DNA of 64,000 nt from CAZOOW01 sp964581535 (GTDB lineage: Bacteria > Patescibacteriota > Saccharimonadia > Saccharimonadales > Saccharimonadaceae), in contig CAZOOW010000003.1 of the NCBI GenBank assembly GCA_964581535.1, positions 1-64,000 of the forward strand, written 5' to 3'. How positions within the stretch are numbered: the first letter of the stretch is position 1; every line of letters starts with the position of its first letter. Below are positions 42,086 to 50,026 of this stretch, piece by piece. A program made the position numbers and the translations under genes. The notes under the pieces were generated by a model, which was not told the DNA's origin, did no database searches, and saw nothing but the letters and a program-made list of their open reading frames with translations.

Positions 42086-42532
42086 TTACTTTCTCGCTTT
42101 TCGCCAATAATCCATAATTTTCTGTTCGGCCGGGTCTATACTGTTTTCAAAATTCTTCGGATTCATGTAAGCAACTTCATCAGCGTCAGCACCACTTATA
42201 GGCTCGTATTGACGTAGTGTCACACGGAACACCAGACGAGTCTGCAGCACATCGATTCCCCGAAGCGGATGCGGGTCATCAACGTCCAGTATCTCGTAGG
42301 TGAAATCACCTCGATACCCTATCTCTTCTTCTAACTCCCTCGCCAACGCCGACTGGAACGTATCGCCATGATCCATGCCGCCTCCGGGCAAATCCCACCA
42401 TTCCCTGCCCGCTTCTTTTACAACAAGTACTTCTCCTTCGTCATTTTCGACATACGCCTTTAGCGACACTCGAAAAAGATGGTCTACTCGCTCCCCATCG
42501 GGAGTTTGAGTTTTTATGATTCCTTCAGTCAT
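42086..42532 (-). CDS. Nudix hydrolase
   Basis: 148 residues with a Nudix box GGMDHGDTFQSALARELEEE followed by IGY; the first Glu of the canonical box is Asp. It probably cleaves a nucleoside diphosphate derivative; substrate unknown. TATAAT (42539-42544) lies exactly 6 nt before the ATG, a leaderless start. Confidence 0.88.
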   Translation of the reverse strand: MTEGIIKTQTPDGERVDHLFRVSLKAYVENDEGEVLVVKEAGREWWDLPGGGMDHGDTFQSALARELEEEIGYRGDFTYEILDVDDPHPLRGIDVLQTRLVFRVTLRQYEPISGADADEVAYMNPKNFENSIDPAEQKIMDYWRKARK

Positions 42533-42550
42533 TCCGTTATTATACCCTTA

Positions 42551-42579
42551 TTGACTTAATTTAGTTATTGTTATATTTT
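42551..42579 (+). promoter_or_regulatory. Promoter of orphan cassette gene
   Basis: TTGACT, 17-nt spacer, TATTTT, about 40 nt before the GAGGAG ribosome site. The spacer shares a TTTAGTTATT block with the region after the TTGACA at 43955. Confidence 0.65.
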
Positions 42580-42625
42580 ATCTAATGCTGTTCTTAAAAA
42601 CCTACGAGAAACTCTGAGGAGAGTG

Positions 42626-42985
42626 ATGACAGTCCACATCAAGGCCCTCTGGCTATTGTGCCAAGGGGCGGGAGTGTTCGACGAAGACAGTTTTGCGTAT
42701 GCCGCAAACGTGTTCGGCGCAACCGACCTGGACAGGTTCAACGAAATGCTTGTCATGGCGGTAGATGCGATCCCCGACATGGCACAGCGAGAAGCGCTGG
42801 GTTCGGCGCTGAACCTGGACGAGCTCGGCGGTACGCTCGACGAACGGCGGATGTACCTTTGTCTCGAGAGAGGTGCGCCGATGTCCTACCTGACGCTGCT
42901 ATGTGACGAGCGCAGGGCTATCGAGCACGTCGCTCAGCAACTCCCCTGCATGCTCATCGAGCAGCTCACCCCAGTCTATGCGTAG
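42626..42985 (+). CDS. Orphan cassette protein A
   Basis: 119 residues, helical, acidic; e.g. DEDSFAYAANVFGATDLDRF and LDELGGTLDERRMYL. No family recognised. GAGGAG lies 5 nt before the ATG, a consensus-type promoter precedes it and a clean terminator follows, a complete expression unit. Codon use is G+C-rich compared with the AT-rich flanks. Loosely similar in style to the helical orphan genes at 46007 and 46518. Confidence 0.72.
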   Translation: MTVHIKALWLLCQGAGVFDEDSFAYAANVFGATDLDRFNEMLVMAVDAIPDMAQREALGSALNLDELGGTLDERRMYLCLERGAPMSYLTLLCDERRAIEHVAQQLPCMLIEQLTPVYA

Positions 42986-43006
42986 ACTCGCTGGCCGAGA
43001 ACGGCT

Positions 43007-43034
43007 GCCCGTGCTGAAACATGCGCGGGCTTTT
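43007..43034 (+). terminator. Terminator of orphan cassette A
   Basis: An 8-bp GC stem (43007-43014/43023-43030, one wobble) followed by TTTT. Confidence 0.82.
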
Positions 43035-43050
43035 CATTTTGTGAATATTG

Positions 43051-43095
43051 AAAACCCGCCAGGGCGAGGACGTGACTGTCCTCTCCCCTGACGGG
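43051..43095 (-). terminator. Terminator of the small coiled-coil membrane gene
   Basis: Minus-strand stem of about 17 bp with small mismatches (43078-43095 with 43055-43071), followed by four T residues. Back to back with the previous terminator. Confidence 0.82.
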
Positions 43096-43102
43096 CAACG
43101 TT

Positions 43103-43288
43103 TCACGCTTGGTGACGTTTTTGTTCGAGCTTCATCTGCTCGAGCTTTGCCTGTTCGGCACGTGCGTTCGCTTCTGCTACCTTGACCTTACTCTCCGAAT
43201 GTTTTGCCAGAACATCCGGCAAACCAGACATCAGAAAAATCATGACACCGAAGCTAATCACATACAAGGCAGCTTCCCAGCCAACCAT
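43103..43288 (-). CDS. Small membrane protein with coiled-coil tail
   Basis: 61 residues: one N-terminal transmembrane helix (about 5-24) and a charged coiled coil (SKVKVAEANARAEQAKLEQ). The ribosome site TAGGTGG precedes the ATG. Architecture resembles membrane-tethered scaffold or holin-like helper proteins, but no family can be named. Own terminator downstream. Confidence 0.7.
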   Translation of the reverse strand: MVGWEAALYVISFGVMIFLMSGLPDVLAKHSESKVKVAEANARAEQAKLEQMKLEQKRHQA

Positions 43289-43385
43289 TTGTTACCACCT
43301 ACTCTCTTTTTCGCTTCCGCGGTGAAAGCACTGTTATTATAGCATTTTCACTGCTGTATAACAATATTTCTTTCATACTTATTAC

Positions 43386-43441
43386 ACTATATATAGTTTT
43401 TTATATAGGAATTTATTGCATAAACGCTATATATAGCGTTT
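43386..43441. promoter_or_regulatory. Two tandem palindromes upstream of a promoter (operator candidate)
   Basis: Perfect palindromes at 43386-43397 (12 bp) and 43422-43441 (20 bp), both centred on CTATATATAG, with centres 40 bp apart (about four helical turns). They lie directly upstream of the -35 box of the Cys-rich gene. The arrangement suggests two sites for a dimeric regulator that can act cooperatively. Confidence 0.6.
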
Positions 43442-43450
43442 TACTTAATA

Positions 43451-43479
43451 TTGACTATACTATATGTTTATGCTATAAT
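43451..43479 (+). promoter_or_regulatory. Promoter of the Cys-rich orphan gene
   Basis: TTGACT, 17-nt spacer ending in TGC, TATAAT. The leader is about 45 nt, with TAGGAGG before the start. Confidence 0.85.
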
Positions 43480-43529
43480 GAATTTATCGGCAAGATTTGC
43501 TCGTACTTTTATGTTAGGAGGTGGTGTGG

Positions 43530-43877
43530 TTGGCACCGAAACCGCGCGAGCGCTACGAGGTCGCCTACCCAGGGTACGAAACCTGTACCCTGAACGTCAT
43601 CGAGGAAAACCTGTACAGGGCCCAGCGAGGCAACGTGCAGATGCAAGCGTCGCTTGCATGGCAGTACTTCAAAGCACTGGGCTACGAACGGCCTAGGAAC
43701 TGGGACTGGAGCCGTTTCAGCTTCACGCCCACGGGTCAGCCCGGACGTCCGCCGCGACATCGTAGGTCTCGTACCGAAACGTACGGCTGCACCTGCGAAC
43801 GCGACTGCGCATCCTGTGATCAGGGATGGCACAAGTCCTGCAGCTACGGCTGCAAGATGGGTCAGCCTGTTCGCTAG
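43530..43877 (+). CDS. Orphan Cys-rich protein with TTG start
   Basis: 115 residues. N-terminal mixed region (YEVAYPGYETCTLNVIEENL), an Arg/Pro-rich linker (GQPGRPPRHRRSR), and a C-terminal Cys cluster with seven cysteines and one His (CTCERDCASCDQGWHKSCSY then GC), likely two zinc sites. Spacing from TAGGAGG favours the TTG at 43530; upstream GTG codons overlap the ribosome site. Could bind nucleic acid. No family recognised. Confidence 0.7.
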   Translation: MAPKPRERYEVAYPGYETCTLNVIEENLYRAQRGNVQMQASLAWQYFKALGYERPRNWDWSRFSFTPTGQPGRPPRHRRSRTETYGCTCERDCASCDQGWHKSCSYGCKMGQPVR

Positions 43878-43921
43878 GTACTGCATCTCCCTCACCACGC
43901 TTGAACTTCAGTTCAAGCCCT

Positions 43922-43951
43922 GCCCGCGCTGGGTTTCTAGCGCGGGCATTT
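43922..43951 (+). terminator. Terminator of the Cys-rich gene
   Basis: A perfect 9-bp GC stem with an 8-nt loop followed by ATTTTA; a 7-bp TTGAACT/AGTTCAA hairpin lies just before it. Confidence 0.82.
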
Positions 43952-44125
43952 TACTTGACAAACTTTAGTTATTTATTACTATATTATTTACCGTTTTGTT
44001 GAGACTACGTCTCCGAGAAGCACCTTACCATCTACTGCGGAATACGTATCCGTTGCAGCTGTTTGCCTTTTCTGGAGAAGTAATCGATCCATTCGGCTCT
44101 ATATATGATTGGAGTTAACCGTATT

Positions 44126-44341
44126 ATGAAAAACAATAACCTACGATACAGGATCGATGTTTTCGATTCTTCAGGAAATAAAGTTACGAGTAAAAGTGTC
44201 AACACAGCCTGGAGCATGTATGCAAAACTAGCACGACTAGAAAAGCAATTCCCTGCACCAGACTTCGATATTGAACTCTACTGGCTAGACCAATTAGGAA
44301 ATACTAGTCATATCGTAGAAGCAAACCTTTACTACAACTAA
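44126..44341 (+). CDS. Small hypothetical protein
   Basis: 71 residues, soluble, mixed alpha/beta (YRIDVFDSSGNKVTSKSVN, DFDIELYWLDQLGN). No family recognised. GGAG lies 12 nt before the chosen ATG; an ATG 21 nt further upstream in frame is possible. A TTGACA at 43955 may begin its promoter. Not G+C-rich like its cassette neighbours. Confidence 0.6.
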   Translation: MKNNNLRYRIDVFDSSGNKVTSKSVNTAWSMYAKLARLEKQFPAPDFDIELYWLDQLGNTSHIVEANLYYN

Positions 44342-44601
44342 TTAGAACAGTTTAGAAAGGAGTCTATTGCACAGAACGCACTAGACGCAAATGCATGAGC
44401 AATCAGCCATAGGGCAACGGAGAAAAGTATTTTACGCAGTAGCTCTTCCGGTAGTGTAGTATTAGACTACCGGACATTTGTTCTGCCTATAACGAATTGT
44501 AGGTTGAACAAATGGTGATCAGTGACGGTTTTTTATACACATATTTTGTGCTGTAGACAAAGTGTCCTCCTGCATGGTGTTCCAGGAGAGCTTTGTAACT
44601 G
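44342..44601. other. Intergenic stretch with one hairpin
   Basis: 260 bases between a small gene and the glyS 3' end. It holds an 8-bp stem (44448-44455/44466-44473) that may act as a terminator, and an AAAGGAG at 44356 followed by no usable frame. Nothing else is visible. Confidence 0.5.
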
Positions 44602-45897
44602 CTACCCCAGATTGCTTGTGGGCACTCGTTTCTGCTCTGTTGTATCGCGGTTACGAACTGTTACCGTATCATCCTCGAGTGTGTCAAAGTCGATGACCAT
44701 ACACTCGGGCGTACCAATCTCGTCCTGTCGACGGTAGCGTTTGCCGATGTTACCGTTGTCGTCCCACATAACACGGCCGGGGTATTTTTCTGACAGATTT
44801 TTGTAAACCTGACGTGCTTTTTCAACGAGCTCAGGTTTGTTTTTTAGAAGCGGTGCGACGGCATAGCGAATCGGCGCGAGATGCTCTGGTAAAGCGAGAT
44901 AGATTCGTTTTTCGCCATTTACTTCGTCCTCACGGTAGGCGCTCGTTAGGACTGCCATCAGCGCTCGTTCGACACCGAAACTCGGCTCGATAACGTGCGG
45001 AACAAAGCGCTCGTTCGTCCCCTTTACTGTGTATTCCATATTTTTTCTGCTGGCGTTCTGAATGTTCAAGAGGTCAAAGTCGGTGCGGTATGCCAGACCG
45101 AGCAGCTCGTCATTTCCATGTGGAAACGCGAATTCATAGTCGATAGTTCGTTTACTGTAGTGTGCACGGTCTTCTTCGGGCACTTCAACTTCATGGACTT
45201 TTTCTTTTGGCAGTCCGAGTTTTTCGAGAAATGCTGCGATATCACTTCGCCATTGTTCGAACGCTTCTTCCCATTTCTCAGGATGCACGAAATACTCAAC
45301 TTCCATCTGCTCAAACTCACGTGAACGAAACACGAAGTCACGAGGGCTTATTTCGTTACGGAACGCTTTTCCAGTCTGGGCTATACCAAATGGCAGGTCA
45401 GGATAAAAACTATCGACGACGTTTTTGTAGTTCGTAAAAATACCTTGTGCTGTTTCAGGACGAAGGTAGGAAATACTTACTTCATCTGCAACTGGGCCGA
45501 CACTGGTTTTAAACATCATGTTAAACTGTTTAGCTTCACCAAATGATCCCTCTTTACCACAGGTTGGACATTTGTTCGGATTGTCCAGCTTGTCTGCACG
45601 GAAACGTCCATGACAGCTTGAACATTCAACCAGTGGGTCGGTAAACGTATCGACATGACCACTGGCCTGCCATACTTTCTGGTTCATCAGTATAGCGGCA
45701 TCGACGCCATACATGTCATCGCGTTCATCGACGAAGGTTCTCCACCACAAGTTCATGATGTTTTTCTTTAACGCTAAGCCAAGTGGGCCGTAGTCCCAGG
45801 TACCACTCAGTCCGCCGTAGACTTCTGACCCCTGATATATAATCCCTCTACGTTTACATAAACTAACGATATCTTCTAGTTTTGTCTCTTTGCTCAT
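44602..45897 (-). CDS. glyS: Glycyl-tRNA synthetase (homodimeric class II)
   Basis: 431 residues of the eukaryote/archaeal-like alpha2 type: N-terminal IVSLCKRRGIIYQGSEVYGG, GTWDYGPLG, a zinc site ECSSCHGRF and NKCPTCGKE, class II motif 2 FRNEISPRDFVFRSREFEQME and motif 3 EPSFGVERALM, then the anticodon-binding domain. The ATG at 45897 is preferred: TACAAT (45906-45911) lies 8 nt upstream, and the longer frame needs a GTG above that box. Attaches glycine to tRNA-Gly. Confidence 0.96.
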   Translation of the reverse strand: MSKETKLEDIVSLCKRRGIIYQGSEVYGGLSGTWDYGPLGLALKKNIMNLWWRTFVDERDDMYGVDAAILMNQKVWQASGHVDTFTDPLVECSSCHGRFRADKLDNPNKCPTCGKEGSFGEAKQFNMMFKTSVGPVADEVSISYLRPETAQGIFTNYKNVVDSFYPDLPFGIAQTGKAFRNEISPRDFVFRSREFEQMEVEYFVHPEKWEEAFEQWRSDIAAFLEKLGLPKEKVHEVEVPEEDRAHYSKRTIDYEFAFPHGNDELLGLAYRTDFDLLNIQNASRKNMEYTVKGTNERFVPHVIEPSFGVERALMAVLTSAYREDEVNGEKRIYLALPEHLAPIRYAVAPLLKNKPELVEKARQVYKNLSEKYPGRVMWDDNGNIGKRYRRQDEIGTPECMVIDFDTLEDDTVTVRNRDTTEQKRVPTSNLG

Positions 45898-45934
45898 ATG
45901 TGAGTATTGTAGCACAGTTCGTCTCTGTTAAGTA

Positions 45935-45963
45935 TTGCTTTATATGATGTTTTATTCTAAAAT
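45935..45963 (+). promoter_or_regulatory. Promoter of orphan cassette gene B
   Basis: TTGCTT, 17-nt spacer, TAAAAT, then about 40 nt to the ATG with GAAGGAGG in between. Divergent from glyS. Confidence 0.65.
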
Positions 45964-46006
45964 AACTCTATCTCGTTCTTTCCTATCTGAAGGAGGCTCA
46001 TCCCCC

Positions 46007-46390
46007 ATGATCCATGATGAAAAATACTGTGAAGTTTTTGATCGTATCTTGCGACACTTGAGCCGAGGAAATTTTTCTCTCGCCTCGATGACTGCCACGC
46101 GGCTGGCCGCGAACATCATTTCCGACCACGAACTCACAACCTCTCGTCTGCTGTTGCTGGGTGCAGCGTACGTCGATTCCGAGTACATCAGAGATGAGTT
46201 GTGGGACCGCGCTAGGCAACGGTACGACTACGACCGGAGAGAACACGCTGAGATTCTGTGTAATCTCATAGTCCTCCTGGCCGACAGTGACTTCGCCGAC
46301 AAGGCGAGCGACCTACTCGACGAATATCGGGAAATCGTCGATGCCGCACATGAGTGCGACATGCGTCATGTCGTCGAGGCACTTTCCTGA
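46007..46390 (+). CDS. Orphan cassette protein B
   Basis: 127 residues, fully helical, acidic C-terminus; heptad-like leucines suggest repeats (SLASMTATRLAANIISDHEL, ILCNLIVLLADSDFADKASD). The pattern is compatible with a TPR-like or four-helix fold. GAAGGAGG lies 11 nt before the ATG; a longer frame lacks a ribosome site. Promoter and terminator are its own. No family recognised. Confidence 0.72.
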   Translation: MIHDEKYCEVFDRILRHLSRGNFSLASMTATRLAANIISDHELTTSRLLLLGAAYVDSEYIRDELWDRARQRYDYDRREHAEILCNLIVLLADSDFADKASDLLDEYREIVDAAHECDMRHVVEALS

Positions 46391-46397
46391 AGAACGA

Positions 46398-46440
46398 GAT
46401 TCGGCAGCGCGCGTCAAGCAAACGCGCCTGCCGAATCTTC
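46398..46440 (+). terminator. Terminator of orphan cassette B
   Basis: A 10-bp stem (46398-46407/46428-46437) continued by GC pairs, with a T-containing tail. Confidence 0.78.
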
Positions 46441-46445
46441 ATATA

Positions 46446-46474
46446 TTGACAAAATTACTAAATGAATCTTTAAT
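46446..46474 (+). promoter_or_regulatory. Promoter of orphan cassette gene C
   Basis: Perfect TTGACA, 17-nt spacer, TTTAAT; leader of about 38 nt with GAGAGGA before the ATG. Confidence 0.75.
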
Positions 46475-46517
46475 AGTACTATACGACTACGCACATTTCT
46501 ATCGAGAGGAACAAAAC

Positions 46518-46895
46518 ATGTCATACGATACGTTGTTCGACAGGGTTTATTCCCTGGTGAACAACATCCGACAAGCTACCGCCATGTCACAACTGGCGCA
46601 CTACGCGGATTGCATTCCCCGACTGCGGAACGAGATGCTTCGCAACCAACGAACCGGCGGTGCTATCGAAGCGGCTCTGAACCTGGCTACCAGCTACCGA
46701 TTCAGCAAACTGCTCGAGCTCAACCCCGGGATTCTACCCATGGAAGACATCATGCACTACCGCAAGCTTGCCCACCGGGCGGCTTCTCGTGCAAGCAATC
46801 TCATTGCGTTCGCTGATCCGGATGGCGACTTGCCCGTGAGCCTGCTTCTTCGTTTTGCTGATGAGCAGTACAATGCGACTCGGGAGATCGCATGA
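46518..46895 (+). CDS. Orphan cassette protein C
   Basis: 125 residues, helical throughout, with basic and acidic faces (LFDRVYSLVNNIRQAT, AAARMASNLIAF-like helices). No family recognised. The start at 46518 is set by GAGAGGA 9 nt upstream; the open frame runs far upstream into cassette B without a ribosome site. Arrangement promoter-ribosome site-gene-terminator is identical to cassette B directly before it. Confidence 0.72.
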   Translation: MSYDTLFDRVYSLVNNIRQATAMSQLAHYADCIPRLRNEMLRNQRTGGAIEAALNLATSYRFSKLLELNPGILPMEDIMHYRKLAHRAASRASNLIAFADPDGDLPVSLLLRFADEQYNATREIA

Positions 46896-46906
46896 CGTTG
46901 GTCGTT

Positions 46907-46968
46907 CCCCAACCCGCATTTTGCCACCGAAACCATCGGTGAGCGGTATGCGCGGGTTGGGGCTTTTT
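46907..46968 (+). terminator. Terminator of orphan cassette C
   Basis: A perfect 11-bp stem (46907-46917/46952-46962) enclosing a small inner hairpin, followed by a T5 run. It lies just before the convergent recO end. Confidence 0.88.
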
Positions 46969-46974
46969 AATTTA

Positions 46975-47652
46975 TCAGTGTGCGTAACTGCGTTCGGATA
47001 GCCACAGGCAGTCACCTATCAAATCATTAGCACCTGTCACATGAGATGCAACATGCGGCGGTTGCGCGCTTAAGATTCTCAGCAGTTTTATGTGGTCCGT
47101 GCTAAAACGACCATTTTCCCGGTAGACAAAATGCATTTCAGACTCATCAAAATCATACCGACTTTCCTCAACTAGCTTCATCCCGTTCTCATCAGTTGCG
47201 AGGTTCAGCCCCACACCACCCAGTATTGCCAGCTGCAGCCAAAACCACGACGCAATAATCCGCACATCGAGCGCGGCATCATCCAGTGAAGTAAAGGTCG
47301 TTTTTAGCAACTCAAAATATGCTGGGTCATTCACCGTCTCCGTCGTCATACTGACTTGTTTGATCGCTTCATAACCAAACTGAAGACGCTCGTATTCTTC
47401 GATTATATGCGAGTAAAAAACGTCCAGTCGCGAGCTTGTCAGCGTACCCATCTCGCCTTTTCCAGGAATGACGGAAACGTCACATACGGCGAACAACTCG
47501 ATACCTCCAGCGAGCTTGCTCTTTTCCCGACGAACGCCTTTTGCGATAACACTCAGTTTGCCGTAGTCAGCTGTCAGCAGCTGAAGTATTCTGTCGGCTT
47601 CTGCATAGTTTGTCCGCCTGAGTACGATAGCTTTCGTGCGTATCGGTTTCAC
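46975..47652 (-). CDS. recO: DNA repair protein RecO
   Basis: 225 residues: N-terminal OB fold (TKAIVLRRTNYAEADRILQLL, YGKLSVIAKGVRREKSKLAGG) followed by the helical RecO domain. Loads RecA onto SSB-coated DNA with RecR. The zinc-finger cysteines of longer RecO proteins are absent. Starts with GTG in a GTGA overlap with the response regulator, so it is co-translated with a two-component pair, an unusual association. Confidence 0.92.
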   Translation of the reverse strand: MKPIRTKAIVLRRTNYAEADRILQLLTADYGKLSVIAKGVRREKSKLAGGIELFAVCDVSVIPGKGEMGTLTSSRLDVFYSHIIEEYERLQFGYEAIKQVSMTTETVNDPAYFELLKTTFTSLDDAALDVRIIASWFWLQLAILGGVGLNLATDENGMKLVEESRYDFDESEMHFVYRENGRFSTDHIKLLRILSAQPPHVASHVTGANDLIGDCLWLSERSYAH

Positions 47653-48044
47653 GAGCTGACTCCGCTTTTTTGTATATCGAGATGCTCGGCTACCGTCGAA
47701 ACGAGCATTTCTGGCGTTACCGTACTCTTATTAAGTAGGCTCACGATACCATAACTTGCGAGATTGACCGTTTCGAACTCTCCTGCGTCGACTCCCGTAC
47801 AGACAATAATTGGGATTGTTGCTGTGTCGGCGTAACTTTGCAGCTCATGAAATAGTGTGAAGGTGTTATGGTCGCCCAACATAATATCAGCAATGATGAC
47901 ATCCGGGAGTTTGTTTTCCATCTCCTGCATCGCCATATGCGCCGAAGAAAAAACCGCCACGTTGTAGCCGTTGGCGGCAAGAACGGACTGGTAGCTCTCC
48001 GCCAGCCACTGGTCGTCTTCAATCAACAAAACGTACGGCTTCAT
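47649..48044 (-). CDS. Single-domain response regulator
   Basis: 131 residues, receiver only: LLIEDDQWLAESY (acidic pocket), phospho-acceptor Asp in VIIADIMLGDH, IVCTGVD (Thr switch) and Lys in LLNKST. No output domain, so signalling must pass by contact with another protein. Overlaps the upstream kinase by 4 nt (ATGA) and recO by 4 nt. Confidence 0.9.
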   Translation of the reverse strand: MKPYVLLIEDDQWLAESYQSVLAANGYNVAVFSSAHMAMQEMENKLPDVIIADIMLGDHNTFTLFHELQSYADTATIPIIVCTGVDAGEFETVNLASYGIVSLLNKSTVTPEMLVSTVAEHLDIQKSGVSS

Positions 48045-48766
48045 AGTAGACTCAGTTGGGTTGAGATAGGCACATGGAGCGAAAACGTCATACCGCCACG
48101 TCGGTGTCTAGTGGCACACAGCTCTGCATTCATTGCCCGCGCAAATATCCCAGCTATCCATAAGCCCAAACCACTACTGTTTGGTCGTGTACCGAGGGGT
48201 TGCGGTTGATGACCAATACGTGCAGCTAGGTTTTCAAACGATTTTTTATCGATAGTAGGCCCGTTGTCACGTACAGAAAACGTGATGGCACCATTTCGTT
48301 GTTTAGCGCTCAAGGTCAGTGAAGATCCTGTCGGATTATGTGCCATGGCATTATCACACAGTCCAGTTAAAATAGCCGGTAACAATTCGGCATGCGCCAC
48401 GACGAGCAGCGGTTTTTTTGGCAAATGAATAGCAACATTCTGCTGAAGCCCGTTTGCAAGTGGCGTTATTTCCGCAGCAACTTCCTGCCACACTGCCCTT
48501 GCCTGCAACGGCTCAAGTGCAAACATCGCATCCTCGAGCCGACTCGCCCGTGTGATATTTTCGACCAATCGAAGTGCCCGTTCAGACGTAAGCCGTAGAC
48601 GCTCCTGAACAACTTTTTGCTCAGAAGTGAGCGCACCAGCCTGGTCTAGTTGATAGGAAAGCTGTCGGATGAGGGTCAGCGGAGCCTTGAGCTCATGAGC
48701 AGCTGCAAGAACCGACGGCATCGACAAACAGCCCCAGTCGCCCTCCGTTCGTTCATGCACACTCAT
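48041..48766 (-). CDS. Cytosolic sensor histidine kinase
   Basis: 241 residues without transmembrane helix or sensor domain: HisKA with AAHELKAPLTLIRQLS directly at the N-terminus and an HATPase domain (LCDNAMAHNPTGSS, VRDNGPTID, SSGLGLWIAGIFAR). The input signal must come through a partner. First gene of the kinase-regulator-recO operon. TACACT about 10 nt before the ATG could be its -10. Confidence 0.9.
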   Translation of the reverse strand: MSVHERTEGDWGCLSMPSVLAAAHELKAPLTLIRQLSYQLDQAGALTSEQKVVQERLRLTSERALRLVENITRASRLEDAMFALEPLQARAVWQEVAAEITPLANGLQQNVAIHLPKKPLLVVAHAELLPAILTGLCDNAMAHNPTGSSLTLSAKQRNGAITFSVRDNGPTIDKKSFENLAARIGHQPQPLGTRPNSSGLGLWIAGIFARAMNAELCATRHRRGGMTFSLHVPISTQLSLL

Positions 48767-48827
48767 AACTAACTACAGTGTATAACAGCCCTGTTGGGCT
48801 ACGCAACCAAAGGAGTGCGTAGAAATA

Positions 48828-49478
48828 CTACGGGTTAAAGTCGAGAGACTTCACGATAACGTTATCAAAGTCGGTTTTGAACGCATCTGCATCAGTTGAA
48901 AGCGACAGGGTTTTGTCCCGGATCTTGAATAGCACAGTCGTTCCTGTTCGCTCTTTGCTAAACTCTCCGTCAAGCCGAATACCAGTAAAATTGTTAACAG
49001 AAATCGGACTGCTGCGGAGGGTGCCTTTTTTAACGTTAGATTCGAATGATTTCAGCACGTCGTCGTAGTTTTTGTCCTGTATCGAAACACGTGTCGCGTA
49101 CGGAGTAGATGTACTAACTGGCGGTACAACACCGGGATGCAAATAGGCCGCATACGTTCCTTTGTCGCCGTTATCTTCTATATACACACTCCAGGTTTTT
49201 GGGTAGTCAAATGTCACATGACCGAGGACATCTGGGCCGCTAAACTGACGATACGGTTGTTTTTCGCGCTCGATGAACTGTTTTTCCAACTCAGCCTTCT
49301 GAGTATTTTTTGCCGACTCGACTGCGGAAGCTATCTTTGGATCCACATTGTTTTTGTAGTCCTGGTAGTTCATGAACGCCCAGACACCAAACCCTGCCAG
49401 ACCAGCACACACTAGACTCAAGATAATGCTCGCTACCAGCAGTGGGCTGACTGCACCGCGTTGTGAATTTGTGTTCAT
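48828..49478 (-). CDS. Membrane-anchored hypothetical protein
   Basis: 216 residues: short N-terminus, one transmembrane helix (about 10-35), a charged coiled stretch (SAKNTQKAELEKQFIEREKQ) and an extracytoplasmic beta domain (VTFDYPKTWSVYIEDN, STPYATRVSIQDKNYDDVL) reminiscent of PsbP-like folds. ATG at 49478 is chosen since TATACT lies 11 nt upstream of it. Function unknown. Confidence 0.7.
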   Translation of the reverse strand: MNTNSQRGAVSPLLVASIILSLVCAGLAGFGVWAFMNYQDYKNNVDPKIASAVESAKNTQKAELEKQFIEREKQPYRQFSGPDVLGHVTFDYPKTWSVYIEDNGDKGTYAAYLHPGVVPPVSTSTPYATRVSIQDKNYDDVLKSFESNVKKGTLRSSPISVNNFTGIRLDGEFSKERTGTTVLFKIRDKTLSLSTDADAFKTDFDNVIVKSLDFNP

Positions 49479-49521
49479 GATTACTTCAAAGTATAGGCAA
49501 CTCACACTTCCCTGTAAAGGC

Positions 49522-50025
49522 TTATGCTTTGTACCGATACACCAGAAACGAGCCGTCTATCTTATTCGGTTTTTTGCCAGGGATCTCCATCCCATAACTG
49601 ACAAGGATGATTTTCGTTTGATATTTATTGACATGACGTAGTAGCAGATTATCAAGCTTTTTCATATATGGTGTCGCCAAGAACACGAAAACCACTGACG
49701 TTTCGGCTGGTAACGAGGTTAGCCAAAAATCAGCTATTTTTACCCTCGCAAACTCACTGTGTTTACGCAAGCGTAACATCGAAATCGCGACGAGCACCGG
49801 ATTTAGTTCGTACCCGACGCTTCTGATACTGCGCTCAGCTGCTGCACGCAACAACCTCCCGTCTCCGGACCCGAGGTCCACCAGCAAATCCGCCTTCGTG
49901 AACCGGTGCATCGAAAAAATGTGTTCAACATCTCGGCGTTTTGTCGGCACATATGGTGCACCCCGGAACACGATGAGCATGAAGAAAACGAAAAATATCC
50001 CGCCGATACTATAGAGAAAAAACAT
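49522..50025 (-). CDS. Small membrane-anchored SAM methyltransferase
   Basis: 167 residues: an N-terminal hydrophobic helix (about 1-20), then a short class I methyltransferase fold with LLVDLGSGDGRLLRAAAE (SAM loop) and VGYELNPVLVAI. The substrate is unknown; similar short proteins are annotated as generic methyltransferases. Begins 1 nt after the xseB stop. Confidence 0.8.
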   Translation of the reverse strand: MFFLYSIGGIFFVFFMLIVFRGAPYVPTKRRDVEHIFSMHRFTKADLLVDLGSGDGRLLRAAAERSIRSVGYELNPVLVAISMLRLRKHSEFARVKIADFWLTSLPAETSVVFVFLATPYMKKLDNLLLRHVNKYQTKIILVSYGMEIPGKKPNKIDGSFLVYRYKA

Positions 50026-50026
50026 A

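Noticed and set aside
44356..44395. AAAGGAG in the gap after the 71-residue gene as the start of another small gene
   Set aside because: No start codon at proper distance opens more than a few codons before a stop.
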